Source: Struthio camelus
Lineage: Eukaryota > Chordata > Aves > Struthioniformes > Struthionidae
Direction: 5' to 3'
DNA: 64,000 nt
NCBI RefSeq assembly: GCF_040807025.1
Contig: NC_090952.1
Span: 26,843,068-26,907,067 of the forward strand
Part shown: one piece after another, positions 1 to 12,089 of the stretch
How positions within the stretch are numbered: position 1 is the stretch's first letter
How the letters are laid out: each line of letters begins with the position of its first letter
Notes under the pieces: generated by a model
What the model saw: only the letters and a program-made list of their open reading frames with translations
What the model was told of the DNA's origin: nothing
Databases searched by the model: none
Translations under genes and position numbers: made by a program

Positions 1-1039
1 CCGAAGAAGCCTCAGAATCGCCCCCAGGTCTGAAACATGTCCCAGGTATGGGCACAAACCGCCTCTTCCTCCTAGTGCCCGTGTATCCAGGCTGCTTGAT
101 GCGGGTACCTCACACCTATCCTGAGGGCAGGACTTCTTATTTACCCTTTCAAAACATCTCCTTCCAGCGAGGGGTGGAGGGCGGTGTTCATTAGGGAAGA
201 AGGTTAGTGCCTGCCTGGGATGCTGGGTGAAAGCTGCTTGTCGGTTGTCAACGCACTGAACCCCAGAAAGTCGCTGGGCTTTTTGTTTGTTTGGGGTGGA
301 GGGTGGGGGGGTGGAAGTACATACCTTGGAGCTAAAGCCAGATGTGAAACATCTTGGCCACAAAGCTTCCTGGTCTCTTCTGCTTGTTTTCCCCCGGTCG
401 GATGAAAGAGACGGCAGTGAAGGTTTAGGTTGCAACAACAGTCAGATTTCACCCTTACTGCAAGGTTTGGCAGAGGCTTCTCTGCGAGAGCACACCAGCC
501 TCTTTAGACAAATGACCCTTCTGGCTTTACTAATATGGAGGCTGCTGGTCCCCTCGGCACAGGTCTTGTTATAGTTAGTTAAGAGTAGGTCCTAGCTAAT
601 CCTAGGACTAAGTTATGTCTTTCCAGCCAGGGCTGAATGTTTGCTTGAATTGATTTCTTCCTTAGGACAACCTTATTCACCTTCCCAGAGGTGCTGGCCA
701 CAACTCCACAGTCGAGGCTCGCTTCCCTTTTGCACAGAAAGCGGCATCTTTGCTAGCTGGAGAAAGCAGAGCTGAGCTTCTTGGCGCCTCCGTAGGCCTG
801 TTGCTGGGAAATCCTGCGAGAGCTGCCTTTCCCCGAGCCCCCTCTCATCCATCTTTCCCTGCTGCAAACAGAAAATTGCAAATCCGGGCCAGGCTTTCCC
901 TGCTCCGCTTTCCCCACCCCGGTGCCATAGCCTGGTTACGCTGCGAGCGGGGCGAACGCTAGCTCTTGGGAGTAGGCGCTGCCTTTTCTGCCTGCACGTA
1001 GCCCGCTGAGGTCCTCATGTATACCTGGGCCATTACCCT

Positions 1040-1315
1040 AGGAGTAATTAAAGCAATTAACAAGTGTAATTAACTCTTAAAGGGGAGAGTTATCAGCAGC
1101 AATTAAATAAATGACCCTTTTAGTCTTGGAAAGAATTGACTGACAAGGGGGAAGGGGAGGAGGGAGATGCAGGGCCTCATGCAGCCGCAAGGAGAAAGCG
1201 AATAGGGGCCGGTGGCTCTTGTGTGGGAAGACAAAGCAAACAAAGAGGTACCAAGTGAAACCACCAAGCGGCAGATGCAAAACGAATATATCTCACACAA
1301 TGTGTAATTAAGCTG
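1040..1315. promoter_or_regulatory. Homeodomain-motif cluster, possible enhancer
   Basis: TAATTA occurs at 1045, 1067 and 1305 and CAATTA at 1054 and 1100. The stretch is non-repetitive and sits between more GC-rich sequence. Clusters of this kind are common in developmental enhancers, but the motif is short and enhancer function is inferred. Confidence 0.3.
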
Positions 1316-3605
1316 GGGAACTCATTGCCTAAATGGAGCCCAAAAATTGTAATGGTTTAATAAGTGATTAGGCAACTTCTTCTTGGAAGACAACTCTGTT
1401 GGACTATGGAATACAGAGACGCTCCCCCCCACCAGGGCAGGAAGTGCCAAAATCATAAACTGCTGGAGGCTGTGAGAGCATCTGGAGACATCCTCCGGCT
1501 CTGGCCTCCCACCTTTCTCTAGTTGTCCGCTGTTTGTAGCTGGACGAAACAGGAGACTGGGTTATATGGATGTTGGTTTGACCCAGACTGGCCACTCTTA
1601 TGTCACCAAAGAGCAGAGAAAAACTTGGGAACTTCAAATGCTGCATGTTTCTCTGACCATCAGTGGGGACAGCTGCCCAGCGGTAACCGAACTGGCCCCA
1701 GACTGGCTAGCTCTAGGACAAGGTCCTGCTGATCCTCTGCTTGATTCCTCAGCAGCCTGGCAGGCACCTTCAGGCCAGGTCAAGGACTGCAGCAACTGCC
1801 CACATCCCTCAGCACCACCTTGGCCAACGTAGCCTTCGAGAGGGTTTCCTCTGGTACCCAGGACCCTGATACTCAACTGGAGTTGAATAATGTACTCCTC
1901 TTCACATCTCTCCATGCAAGGAAGGATGTCCAGGAGGAAAAGGACACCATGTTCTTGTGCCCTTTGCAGAACTCCTTCTCTAAATGCATACTTCTAGGCT
2001 GCTTGCTTTACTTAGTTTTGCCTTTGGCTGATATCGCATTAGCTGAAGGTAAGATGGGGGCCACCACTGGTTTGGAGAAAGGTGGTGCAGCTACTCAGCT
2101 CATATTCTCACTCTATGTGGGCTAAGGAAATATTTCTAACCCCCTGTTTGGCCCACCTTGACTTTGACTATACATCTTTGTAGCTTCATTTAGTGGTCTT
2201 GCCTCTAGGTGGTGTTCATGTCTGAATATTCTTGTATAACTGCCTTGCAAACATAACTTGATAATCAAGGAGGACCCCTGAGTACAAGGTTAATTGTGGG
2301 GGCTGACAACGCAGCTTGGTCAGCCTTGGCTTGAAGCTCTTCGGCACTAAATGGCAATGGTTATTATTCATAACAACAACCATGGAAAAAAAGGGGCCAA
2401 TTTATGTGAAATACCGTACTAACAGAATCGTTCTTACCAGAACTAATTTAAAACAATGAACTGGATGCAGAAGCTGTATGTCTGTCTGTATCAGGTGTAT
2501 GGAAGGTCTTTTCACCGTAGTTTGCACCTCTGCCCAGACTGTGCGCTGTTGCTGTTGTCACCCATGGATGATACTGAAATTAAAGGATAGCAAAGCCCTT
2601 CTGGGGCCCTTCTCTTCTTCCAGAGGTTTTAAACTCAGCACCTATAACTTGCTATAACTTGAAATTTAAGTAGCATCATATAAGATCATCCTATATCTAC
2701 CATTTCTGCTTCAAACACATCAGTCTGGTTCAGCTGCCTTTTTTAGACTAAAATCCAATAGCTCGTATATGGCCCATGTCTCATAAATGGATTTTTTTAA
2801 AATATCTTTCGTGGACTTTTCAGTGCATGAGCAGCTGGAATTGACAGCGTCAGGGCAGAAAACCTGCTCCTGCCCTGAAGACCTTTGGCTGATTCAGCTT
2901 CTGTAACGTCATGGCTTCTGCTGTTGCTGGGGCTCTGGCTACAGAGCCATCGAGTCACGCATTATCATACGGCCATTATAACACTTCCTGACTTATATTT
3001 ATTTAGTGTTTCTCACTGTTATCTTCTAGAACTTGCGTAAAAGAAATTTCCCATCCACAGCATGGCCGTGGCTGTAGGGTGGGCGCCTTGTGGATGTAGG
3101 TGGCCCCGTCCCGGTCCAGTGGCAGCCAACTTTTGGGAAGTTTTGGGGCAACTGTACCCTGCTTTTTACTGTGTGTTTGGCACATTGTGAGCCAAACAGG
3201 GCAGCTTTAGGCCTCCTAGTGCAGAGCTGGGACGCCTCGGCTGCCGGGGCTGCTCTCCCGGAGAGGCTGGCGGGGCGGACGAGCAGCGGCTCTCGCTGCT
3301 CCTCCTGGTGCTAAAGCCCAGCAGTTTCCATCCCCTAAGTGTTGCATAAACATTAAGCAACAAATTCCCCCGGGGAGCCCTTGCAGCTGAGCGTCATTGT
3401 CCCGATTTCACAGAGGACGACCCGTGGACAAGACACAGTTTTTCAGAAGAACCAGCTGAAAGGTCGCGGTTCCTGCTGCTGTTGGTGAACGAGGCCGAAG
3501 GTGCCCTTTGCCGGGGGCAGCACTCGTGGGAGAGGATGTCCTCAGCATGCCCCAAACCCCCGGGCGTCTCCTTGGTGTAGATCCTGGGTCCAGAGCAGGG
3601 AGCGG

Positions 3606-3615
3606 GTATAAAACG
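3606..3615 (+). promoter_or_regulatory. TATA-box-like sequence
   Basis: GTATAAAACG sits in a GC-rich context (GCGGG before, CCCAC after), the usual setting of a TATA box, about 0.6 kb left of the orphan CpG island. It would drive + strand transcription starting near 3635-3640. No coding exon follows that I can recognise, so this remains a motif only. Confidence 0.25.
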
Positions 3616-4239
3616 CCCACATTAGGTCCACAACCAACAACTGGGCTCTTCTGAGCCAACAAAAGGACCCAAGAGCCGGCCTGGAGCGGCAGCGCGGCAC
3701 GCACGATGCCTATGCAACCTCACCGCGGCGTGTGTCACCGGCAAGTCCACGTTACCAAGCGCAAACGGTGTCATGATCATCAAAAGAAGAGAATAGGATA
3801 GTTTGGAATAGCTTTTCCTTAGGGGTTTTAAGATCCTTAACTTGGCCTTAAATGAACTGCAGGTGCAAAATCAGGGAGCTGTGCTTTGATCTTGCGGGTC
3901 AACTTTGTCCTATTTTCTCCAGAAGTGGCCTCTGGTTTCGAGTCCACAGTTAACAGTAGGTGCACGCAAAGGCCTTTGGGCACTCAGCGACGTAATTCGA
4001 GATGTGCAGTCTGGGATCTGAGCATTTAAGGCTGTAATTAACGGGGATAAGGGAGCCGCGTCTTGCATCGAGAAGAGCCGGGTGTTATGTAAAACGGGCT
4101 GGAAATGATCTGTACTGGAAAACCGTGAGAAAAAGGTCCTGCAAGAATAGCCTAATGCAACCCAGACCAGGCAGCGCTGGGACTTCCAGTGCTGCTGGCC
4201 ACGAGAAACCGAACTAAAACAGCCGTCTGTCTTTCATAA

Positions 4240-6320
4240 CTACAGCCTGGCATGCAGCAGCGAGCAACGGCTTCGGGAGGGAGGGCACGGCGCCGGCGCG
4301 CCGCAGGCAGCGAGGCCCGGCGGGGCTGCCCTTCCGCTGCGCTCGGGAAGCCGCGGCTGCGCGAGCTGCCTCACGGCGGAGCAACCCTTTCCAAGGCGCG
4401 TGGACGGCCGCGTCGTTCTCCGTGCTCGCCGAACGGGCCGCGGCGGGAGTCCCCGAGAAGCGTTCGCGTGCCGGGCTCGACGCCCGCGGACGCCCGGGAT
4501 GCGAGCGGTACCCATCGGGCCGCTGAGGACTCTCTGACAAATTAAGATGGGTCTAAGCAGGCATCGGACCAGCACGTTCTCTGAAAGCCAAACACATTTT
4601 GCGTAGTAGATGGTAAGCGCTTACAACCCACGGGGTGAGCTACGGTCCAAACACGTGCTTGGACAGCCAGCGGTGCAGCTCGGCCTCCAGGCACCCCCGT
4701 GCGCAGGGTACTGCCCGCACCGAGGAACAAATCTAGCGGTGAGAAGCACCAGGTTTTGCCTTGACGATACCTGAGCTGCTGCAGCGCAGCGGTCGCGCGC
4801 GGGCTCCGCCGGCGCCCGGCTCCCCGCTGGCCTCCGCCAACGGGGACGCGCAGCAAATGCCTGCCGTCGATAACGTTTACGGCTCCTCCGACCACACCGT
4901 CCCGGCCAGCCGCTCCGTCGCCTCTTGGGAGAGGCGGCTTCAAACCGCGGCGGGCGCCCGCGAGGCTCGCGCCTCCTCCCGGGCGGCTGCTCGACTCGGG
5001 GCGGGCGGGCAACTCTCCATAGAACTTGTTTGGGCAGAAAACTGGATTTTTTTTTTTTCTTTTTCTTGTTTTTTCCCCCCCTCTACTGAACATTTTTTTG
5101 GGGGGGAAAAAAAGCAAATCTTGCCAACGAACCACTTTCTGGATGTTTTGTCGGGGGAGGCGGTGGCACCTTGCGGCCCCGCTCTGCGGCGGCGGAGACG
5201 CTCCCGACGGGAGGCGGCCGGACCGGGCACCGCCGCCGGGGCGCTTCGGGCCGTCCCCGGCCGTTTCCGCCCGGAGGGAGGAAACAGATTTCTGTCGCTT
5301 TCTTCCAATTGCTGGAAAACCGTTCGCTCCAAGGCTTGAGCGGCGCGCTGCTGTTCCCATCACGCCTTCCTTTTTTTTTTTCCCCCCTAAAAATTTCCTT
5401 CCCCAAGACCTCGGCGGGGTGGGGGGAACCAGCGCGCCCGGTTGCAGCGGCCCGGTGCCCCCGTCGCTCCTCCGCGGCGCTTTCTGCGCCTCGGGGGCTT
5501 TTTCCATCCGGCTCCCTCGTTTCGCCGGGAAGGAAGCGCTTGGCTTTCCCGGCTGCGGAAGGGAGCGCGGCGCTCCCGCAAAGCGAGCTTCTTCTAAAGC
5601 GTGACCGTAGCGCTGCGAAAAAGATACCTCCAGCTCGTCGTAAAAGCGCACGCGAGGAGAAACCCTGGCTGTTACCGACCGCGATTCTCGCGCCTCGTCT
5701 CCAGGCCAGCGCTCGAGGCGCTGCGCGAATACACGGGAAGACAGAGGCAGCCGGCCGGGGCTGGCCTAAACCCTTATATCCCCGTGGGTGGATAGTGAAA
5801 GCACCCGCAGCCGCCAGCGGACGCGGGAAGCGGGGCCGCCCCGGGGTGGTGCGCTCCGGCGACGGCTGAAGACCATCTCCCCCCGCTGGTCCAATACTCG
5901 GGCGTCACTGGTAGCCTGTGGGATGAGGAAGGATGCTTTCTGCCGGGCTGCGAGAGGTGGCCCAAACCGCTGACCCGGCCCAGGGATCCCAGCAGATTTG
6001 ATTTTTCTTCTTCTCGCTGCTCGTCCCCTCCGCCTGAACGGTGCCTGACCCCTGCCCGGGCCGGCATGAGACGGTAGAGACGGCCAACGCGGGGACGTTC
6101 CCGTGTCGCACCAGCGGCCGCGGTTCCGGCCCTCTCGCCTCGCCGCAGCGTTTCGGCCCTTAGACAGCCCGCGGTGCCGGCTCGCCGACGCCTGCCAAAG
6201 CCGGGGGAACGCTGCCGGGTTCCCGCTCCCGTTCGGAAGAGACCAAATGCGTATAGACCTCTTGGCTCCAGTGGCAACTCTGACAACGGAGCACACCCCA
6301 AGCTCGGGAAGCAAATAAAC
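4240..6320. promoter_or_regulatory. Orphan CpG island, 23 kb upstream of BRWD3
   Basis: About 2 kb of CpG-dense sequence with NotI-like and BssHII-like GC motifs, flanked by ordinary DNA. The long stop-free frames on both strands (for example 4542-5651 minus and 5171-5869 plus) are low-complexity R/P/G/A-rich translations with no recognisable domain, as expected from GC bias. The island is probably the promoter of a gene or non-coding RNA outside or within the gene-free region. In human the neighbour upstream of BRWD3 is transcribed divergently (HMGN5/SH3BGRL side). I searched the minus strand here for an SH3BGRL-like first exon and did not find one. Confidence 0.7.
5069..5112. repeat. Perfect T6C7/G7A6 inverted repeat in the CpG island
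   Basis: Bases 5069-5081 (six T then seven C) are perfectly complementary to 5100-5112 (seven G then six A), with an 18-base loop. It lies in a homopolymer-rich patch beginning near 5046. It could form a 13-bp hairpin in RNA or single-stranded DNA. Function unknown. Confidence 0.8.
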
Positions 6321-9300
6321 AAGGGAATCTGCCATTGATTATTTTTTCAAAGTAGGGCTTAACATTCCTGGTGGGAGTGAAATCATAATTTGCAATTTGG
6401 ATGAGGTCGGCAATGCTTAGATGCATACAAACACACACGCCGTGGGCGCTCAGCCGTCTCCCCGTGCCGTAGAAACACAGCTTGCTTTCTCATTTCAAAC
6501 AACCCCAAGAAAACGTTGAGACTTAGCAGTCGTGGTGCTTGGCTTTTAACCCCAGGGCATTCTGGTGGAGGGGAAATTCAGCAGTTAAGCAAGTGCAGTT
6601 TGCGGGGCGCACTTATTTCTGCTGCTTGGACCTGGGGGGGTCATGCACCCAGGCATGGCCAGCAGCAGCGCCGCCGCGCAACGACAATTCCTCCCTAACT
6701 GCTGCCGTCCATCTTCCTTTTGGGAGTCCTCAAGCCTGGAAAAAGATTCCTTCGCTACAGAAATTATTACTATGCTTTGAAAATGGAGTAGTTACTGGGG
6801 AATAGAGTCTTTTCTATCCCAGAATAAAAGCGAGACTTGCAGTAGAAGAGTCAAAGAAGAAGTTATTTCGCAGCAGCTCGGCAGCCCCTATCTCTGGTGC
6901 CAGCGACCATACCATCAGTCGGACCAGTTCAGAGAGCTGGGTCTGCCCTATAAGTCACATAAGCTTTTTTTGAAAATGCCTTTCACGGGCCTATGCCACG
7001 CGTGGCCAAGGAAGCAGGGAGCCAGCGCGGGGCGATGCTGGTGACCCACCAGCACCTCAACCTCAAGGTGCACCTCAACCTCGTACCCCGCGGCGGACCA
7101 GAGCTCGCCCTGAAACGCCTGAGCGCAGCCACACAGATGTCTCTAAGCTATAAGAGAGTTAATTTTTCTTGACCTGGAGGGAAAGGGAAAAGAGGCAACT
7201 GCCTATTTGTCCTGAGGATAGACTGAAGGAACAGAACTTGTTTTTGCCGTGTAAAAATTTCTACATATCCTTGGTTAACAGACCTGGTCTTTGAACATGC
7301 TATAAAAAACCAGCTTGAAAGAAGGAAAAAAAAAGAAAAAAACCCATAGCTTTAAATGTAAACAAATGGCCACAACTGAGAGATTCCAGCTGAAGCAGCC
7401 AGGTTTTGCAGGCAGCCCTCTGGGCGGGTGCTCTGCAGAGCATCCTTCCCACATTTTTATGGTAGCTAGCTTTGAAGTACCACAAAGCTGCATCAGATCA
7501 TTCGTCTTTGTGACCTTTCCCTAGCTTTGGCACTGAACTTAACGGAGGAGAAAAACCAAAGAACTTGCTTCATCGACCTAAATCCTGAATGCTGAAGTTG
7601 CAACCAACTGTTAGAAAGGCCAATGTCCCCGGGGATGAACCTCAGCCAGTCCTGGGAGCCGTCGCTGGCCGCCGGCCCTCTGGCTCTCTGCAGGGCGGGC
7701 AGAGCACCCTCGCTGCAGGGCTTTGAGGAGCGTCTACAGGATCTCAGCTCCTGCCACGCGAGGAGACAGTCCTGCCACCACGACTGCCTCTCCAGCCTCA
7801 ACACGGAAAGGCCGAGCCGGGAAAAAGCCTGCAGCTCTGTTTTCTCTTGGTTTAGTCCTGGTTCCCCCACTGTTGCTACCTGAAAAATATGATATGAATT
7901 CCTCAGGCATCCCTTCTCCAGGTTTCAAAGTGTTTGGCCGCACGAGCTTTTTGGCCTGAAATATGCTCGTCAGGACTCCAGCAGGAGAGATTTTAAGGAG
8001 AGCAGAAAAGCTCATGGGTGTTAACGGTACTCGCGCCTCGGCCGAGGCAGAGGGCTAAGCCCTGCTGACCCCGCTTTCATCCAAAGCAGCCATTCCCTTC
8101 GACACGTTGCTTGAGAAATGGCTGTCAGGTAGAGGAGCTGCAAGGACACATTTCCACACAGGTGGGAAAGGAGGAAATTCAGGTGACTGCAATGAATTCG
8201 GAGGATCGCGTCAAGGTCTGCAAAAAGAGATGGATTTACTGTAGCGGATGGGGAGGAGAGGGATAGAAAAGGGTAAGATCAATCTCTCTTTGGGAAGGGA
8301 AGAATGATTGCAGGAATCCCTTCTCTAATCTCCTCCGGGGATTGCTGAGCAAAGCAGCAGAACGTGGAGGAAGCACTTCATTATTTTTTAAACGTATTTA
8401 TTTTTGCAGCAGCATGTCACTGCAGAAAATAGAAGTCCAGACTTACATAACTACATCTGCTGGAAATTCCTGCTGGGGTTTACTGTGGCTTCCTTGGCGT
8501 GACGGCGCAGTTTTTACGAGGCACTGAACGGGCTGAACTTTTGCAAGCAAATGGGAAAAATCGTGGGTCTCTGGAGCCTCCGGCACCTATTTATGCTTTT
8601 GCGCTCTGACGTTCTATATCCAACAAACACAAAATGGTTGTTTTTTACATAACACTGCCTGGCCTTTCGCTTGGCTTAAATTCATTCTGGCTCTGGATCT
8701 CTTTACATCCACTACTGCACTATGTGCATGTCTCGATCTTAATCGTTATCAAAGTCTCCGAGGATAAATATTTTCAGAACAATTTAGGGCGTCTTGCAGC
8801 ATATCAGTGCGATGATCACAAAATCGAACAGGAGCAGTTCTCTCCTTCCCGGCTGAAACACCTGGCAATTTTGGTTTCTCTTCTGAAAGCACGAGCCGCC
8901 CCGATGCGCGGAGGACCCAAGGTTGACTGCGGAGCAGCAGCGGGAATGCTGTGCTTTCCCATTTCCACACCGCGTCCCTCTCCTCATATTTCACCCCAGG
9001 GATGCTGTTGCTCTTGCGAATTAGGAGAGTAGGCAGGCAGGAGAACTGCTCTTCTTGCAACGGTTTTAGCCCGTGCTGCTGCCGGCTGCGTCCGTCGGGC
9101 CGGGGACGGAGCGGTCTGGACGCCGGGCACGCGGCCGCGTTCGAGCAAAAACCGGCAACGCTTTGGTGAGGCCGAGTCGCGCGCTCCAGATGTGCAAGGG
9201 GATCAGAGAAACGTCTCCTACATCAGGTCTCTAATGTAAAGATCACGGTTACATGCTCCAACCTAGAACACGGCCAGGACTATGATAAACCATAGGAGCT

Positions 9301-12089
9301 TCTACCTGGCAGTTCCCGGAGGAACCGCTGTGGCCCCAGCGCGGCTGAGGGGTTCGCTGCCTTTCGATGACCCCCAGAGAGTCCAGCGCTTCGCGGCTGA
9401 GTCACGGGGGTTTTGCCCACCAGTCCTGCCCATCTCTTTCAGGCAGAAAGAGCAGCAAAGGGAAGGTGGCTGGGGAGAGCAAACAGGGAGCAGCAAGGGT
9501 CCGGGACCTTCTGCAAAAGCGGCACATTCTGCCCATCTGCAATATTTAGCAATACTTACGCCCCTCTTATGAGCCTGAACTTCAGATGTCAGGCTGCCTT
9601 GTCTGTCAGAAATACTCTGGTTTTTAGTTATCAGTAACCGTAGAACGTTCCTGTTCTCCTGTAACAAATGCATATTAAATCCTGTCTTGAGCGGTATTTA
9701 TAAGTTCTTCTTAAAAGAGAATAAAGACAAAACGGACAAGAGGTAAGAGGCGCCTATGCTAGTATAGCGGCAGGGAGTGAATGCAGCACGGCAGATGGAA
9801 AGGGAGTGAGTGGTTGGTATCGGTAAAGCAGCCTGCATCTGCTGCTAATGATGTTTTTAATAGCCTGGTTTATTTCAGTTGCTAAAGTAGGGAATCTTAG
9901 TAAATTATGTCAGATGAGTGGACTCTTTCTTTTTCTGAAAAATAAGACCTAAAAAAGAGGTGGGGGGGGGGAGAGAAGGGGGGCTGATTGGCACCACAGC
10001 ACTAAGCCTATTTAGTACACAAAAGGGATTTAGCTCAAGATTTCGAGTGCAATTTAAGGCTAATGCTAAACACGAAAATGGGAAAATGGTGCTAACATCA
10101 CGCTACTAAGGAACGGCTGTAAAATGTATTGGAAGTCTAAGTTGCTGATTTCTTTTCCCTTCTTACACAAAAAACCAGCCTGTAATTGTAATGTGTGTGA
10201 GGTTATTGTTTTTAATCCAAACAAATAAAACCCCAGAAAACGGAGGTACAGCTCCAGCTGTCAGCCGTCAGCATTGTCCTCGGAGATCAGATTAGGTATA
10301 CTCCACGATGAAGACAGGCAGAATCCATTACATGAAATATCCATTAAAGAGAAAAAAATTTAAGTGACCACCCGCCTGGGAGGCCTGGTACGCTGCTGTA
10401 CGGCGAGGACAGCCCAAGTTAGTAACTAGCATGAAGCATGCTAGTGCTTCATGTTTCCTTGGTGTTGCATCAGTGAAGCTGTGATAGGACCACTATCTTA
10501 CTTGTTCCATGTTGGGGTCTGGAGTTCAGAGTTAGTTCCCCAGCACGTTTCTCGACCATGATACTTCTACCACTCTTCTTTCCTTTAGGAAAAGCATAAA
10601 ACTGCAATTGAATTTTTCTGGAACCAGATAGCCACGTTAATGAGCGCTGCACCGCGTTCAGGCTCCCTCAGGGAGAGCCCCTCTCTGCCTCTCCAGAAAG
10701 CTGCAGAAGAAAGACAGAGCTGCAGAACTGCACGTAGAAATGCCTTTAAAGAAAGCATTGGCTAGAAAAGAGAGTTTTAGCAGAGAAACTATCCACTGCT
10801 ATTCATCTCTTACCAAGGACTTCAAATACATGACCTCATGCAATCCTGCTAACTGACAGTGCAACATCTGGCTCTAGTCCCACTTTCTCCCTTTAATGAA
10901 AAAGCCTTCAAGACTTGATTGCTCACATCAAAAAGGGGATAAAACTGGTGGCTGTGCAAGAATGCAGTTCCCAAGGGAGAACTGTTGATCTGCTTGTCCT
11001 ACAGAGGCAACCCGGAGCGCTTGCAGGCATAAAAATGACCTGAAGGATTGAAGTAATATAGGAGAAAAAAAAAAAAAGCACTGGCTACTTTTCAAGAGGA
11101 ATGAAGAGGGAGTTTTCCCAAGAAGAGAAGGGAGATGTCCTGCAAGGGAGATTGAAATCTCAGCTGCAGTTGAAACTGTTAAAGATCAGGGTACATTGGT
11201 AAGCCCATCTGCAACACCTCCAACTTAAATGGCAAGGTGGCTGGACGAAGTGCCCAGCAACCTAGCTAAATGCAGAAAGTTTTCGACAAAATAGAGGAGG
11301 CCAAGAAACTTGTACAGGACTTGGCACTTGCTAAGAAAGAAGAGCTGCTGACATGACCTCAGGAGCAGGTAGGGAGCAGGTGGGAAGGAAACCAAAGGGC
11401 TTGCAGACCACAGCACAAGCACGGCAGGGAGCCAGCCAGGAAACGCGACGTGTCCAGCAATTTCTAACCTGTTTCCAACTCCCAGAGGCCCAGAGGAAAA
11501 AGATGGGGCTGCTTTCACTTACCAGCCTTTAGGAGAAAACTCCTATGGAGCCACAACTGGCTCTTCTCACCTTGGCCCCATAGCATGAAAATGAGGAATA
11601 AAAACCAGAGGAAGAATTTTAGGGCTTAAGTGCTGGCCAAAAGGAAACAGCCCTTTCCTGGTAGATACCAGGTGTGGCCCAGGAAACAGGTTGTGAAATA
11701 AGCAGGTAGGATCATTGCAGAGAAACAGCTGACCATCATCAGAGGATCAAAGCGAGTGGTGACACAGGTTAAACAGCGTCTTTTTCAGATCACCTCCAGT
11801 CTGTGTCCAGGAGCAGGGCAAAGATGGGTTACTATGTGGAATAATAGCTAGCTGTAAACTAGAAGAGGGGCAGTACCCGAGCCTGACCCGTAGCCTGCCA
11901 TCAGATTAGCAATCACAACCCTAGAGACCTGTCAGCCTGTTATATTCACACTTATATATCCCCAAACCTGTTCTCTCGTCGCTCTTAAGGCCCAAGTATC
12001 CCTTGCGTGCATGACCTCCCTCCAAAGTCAGCTGCTTCAAAGGCGCGTGAAACAGCTATATCGGCATGAATCATCTTCTGCCTGTATGT
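6321..12089. other. Gene-free stretch between orphan CpG island and old CR1
   Basis: I recognise no coding sequence here. A purine tract lies at 7315-7345, a short direct repeat at 7053-7082, a CpG-rich patch at about 9060-9190 and a G-rich run at 9962-9982. Around 9830-10360 the sequence is non-repetitive and AT-rich with forkhead- and homeobox-like words, and could be conserved. The 125-codon minus frame at 7493-7870 and the 97-codon minus frame at 11225-11518 resemble nothing I know. Confidence 0.55.
10426..10453. repeat. Two overlapping, mutually exclusive inverted repeats
   Basis: CTAGCATG (10426-10433) pairs with CATGCTAG (10437-10444) around a 3-base loop. CATGAAGCA (10430-10438) pairs with TGCTTCATG (10445-10453) around a 6-base loop. 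Both are perfect and share bases, so only one could form at a time. Confidence 0.8.

Larger units (their letters stand above)
1..4239. other. Gene-free stretch, left edge
   Basis: No reading frame here resembles a known protein, and none shows a plausible exon structure. The frames of 60-100 codons are unconvincing. An AT-rich block at 1040-1315 holds five TAATTA/CAATTA sites, typical of homeodomain binding. A GC-rich patch lies at about 3190-3320. No recognisable transposon was found. Confidence 0.6.

Noticed and set aside
4542..5651. A 369-codon open frame on the minus strand in the left CpG island
   Set aside because: The translation is low-complexity and rich in R, G, P, A and K with no domain. 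Overlapping long frames exist on the other strand and in other frames, as expected when GC-rich DNA lacks stop codons.
4200..6400. First exon of SH3BGRL on the minus strand, expected from mammalian gene order
   Set aside because: I looked for the reverse complement of a start coding M-V-I-x-V-Y-I-A-S-S-S-G and did not find it. The gene may lie left of the window or be arranged differently.
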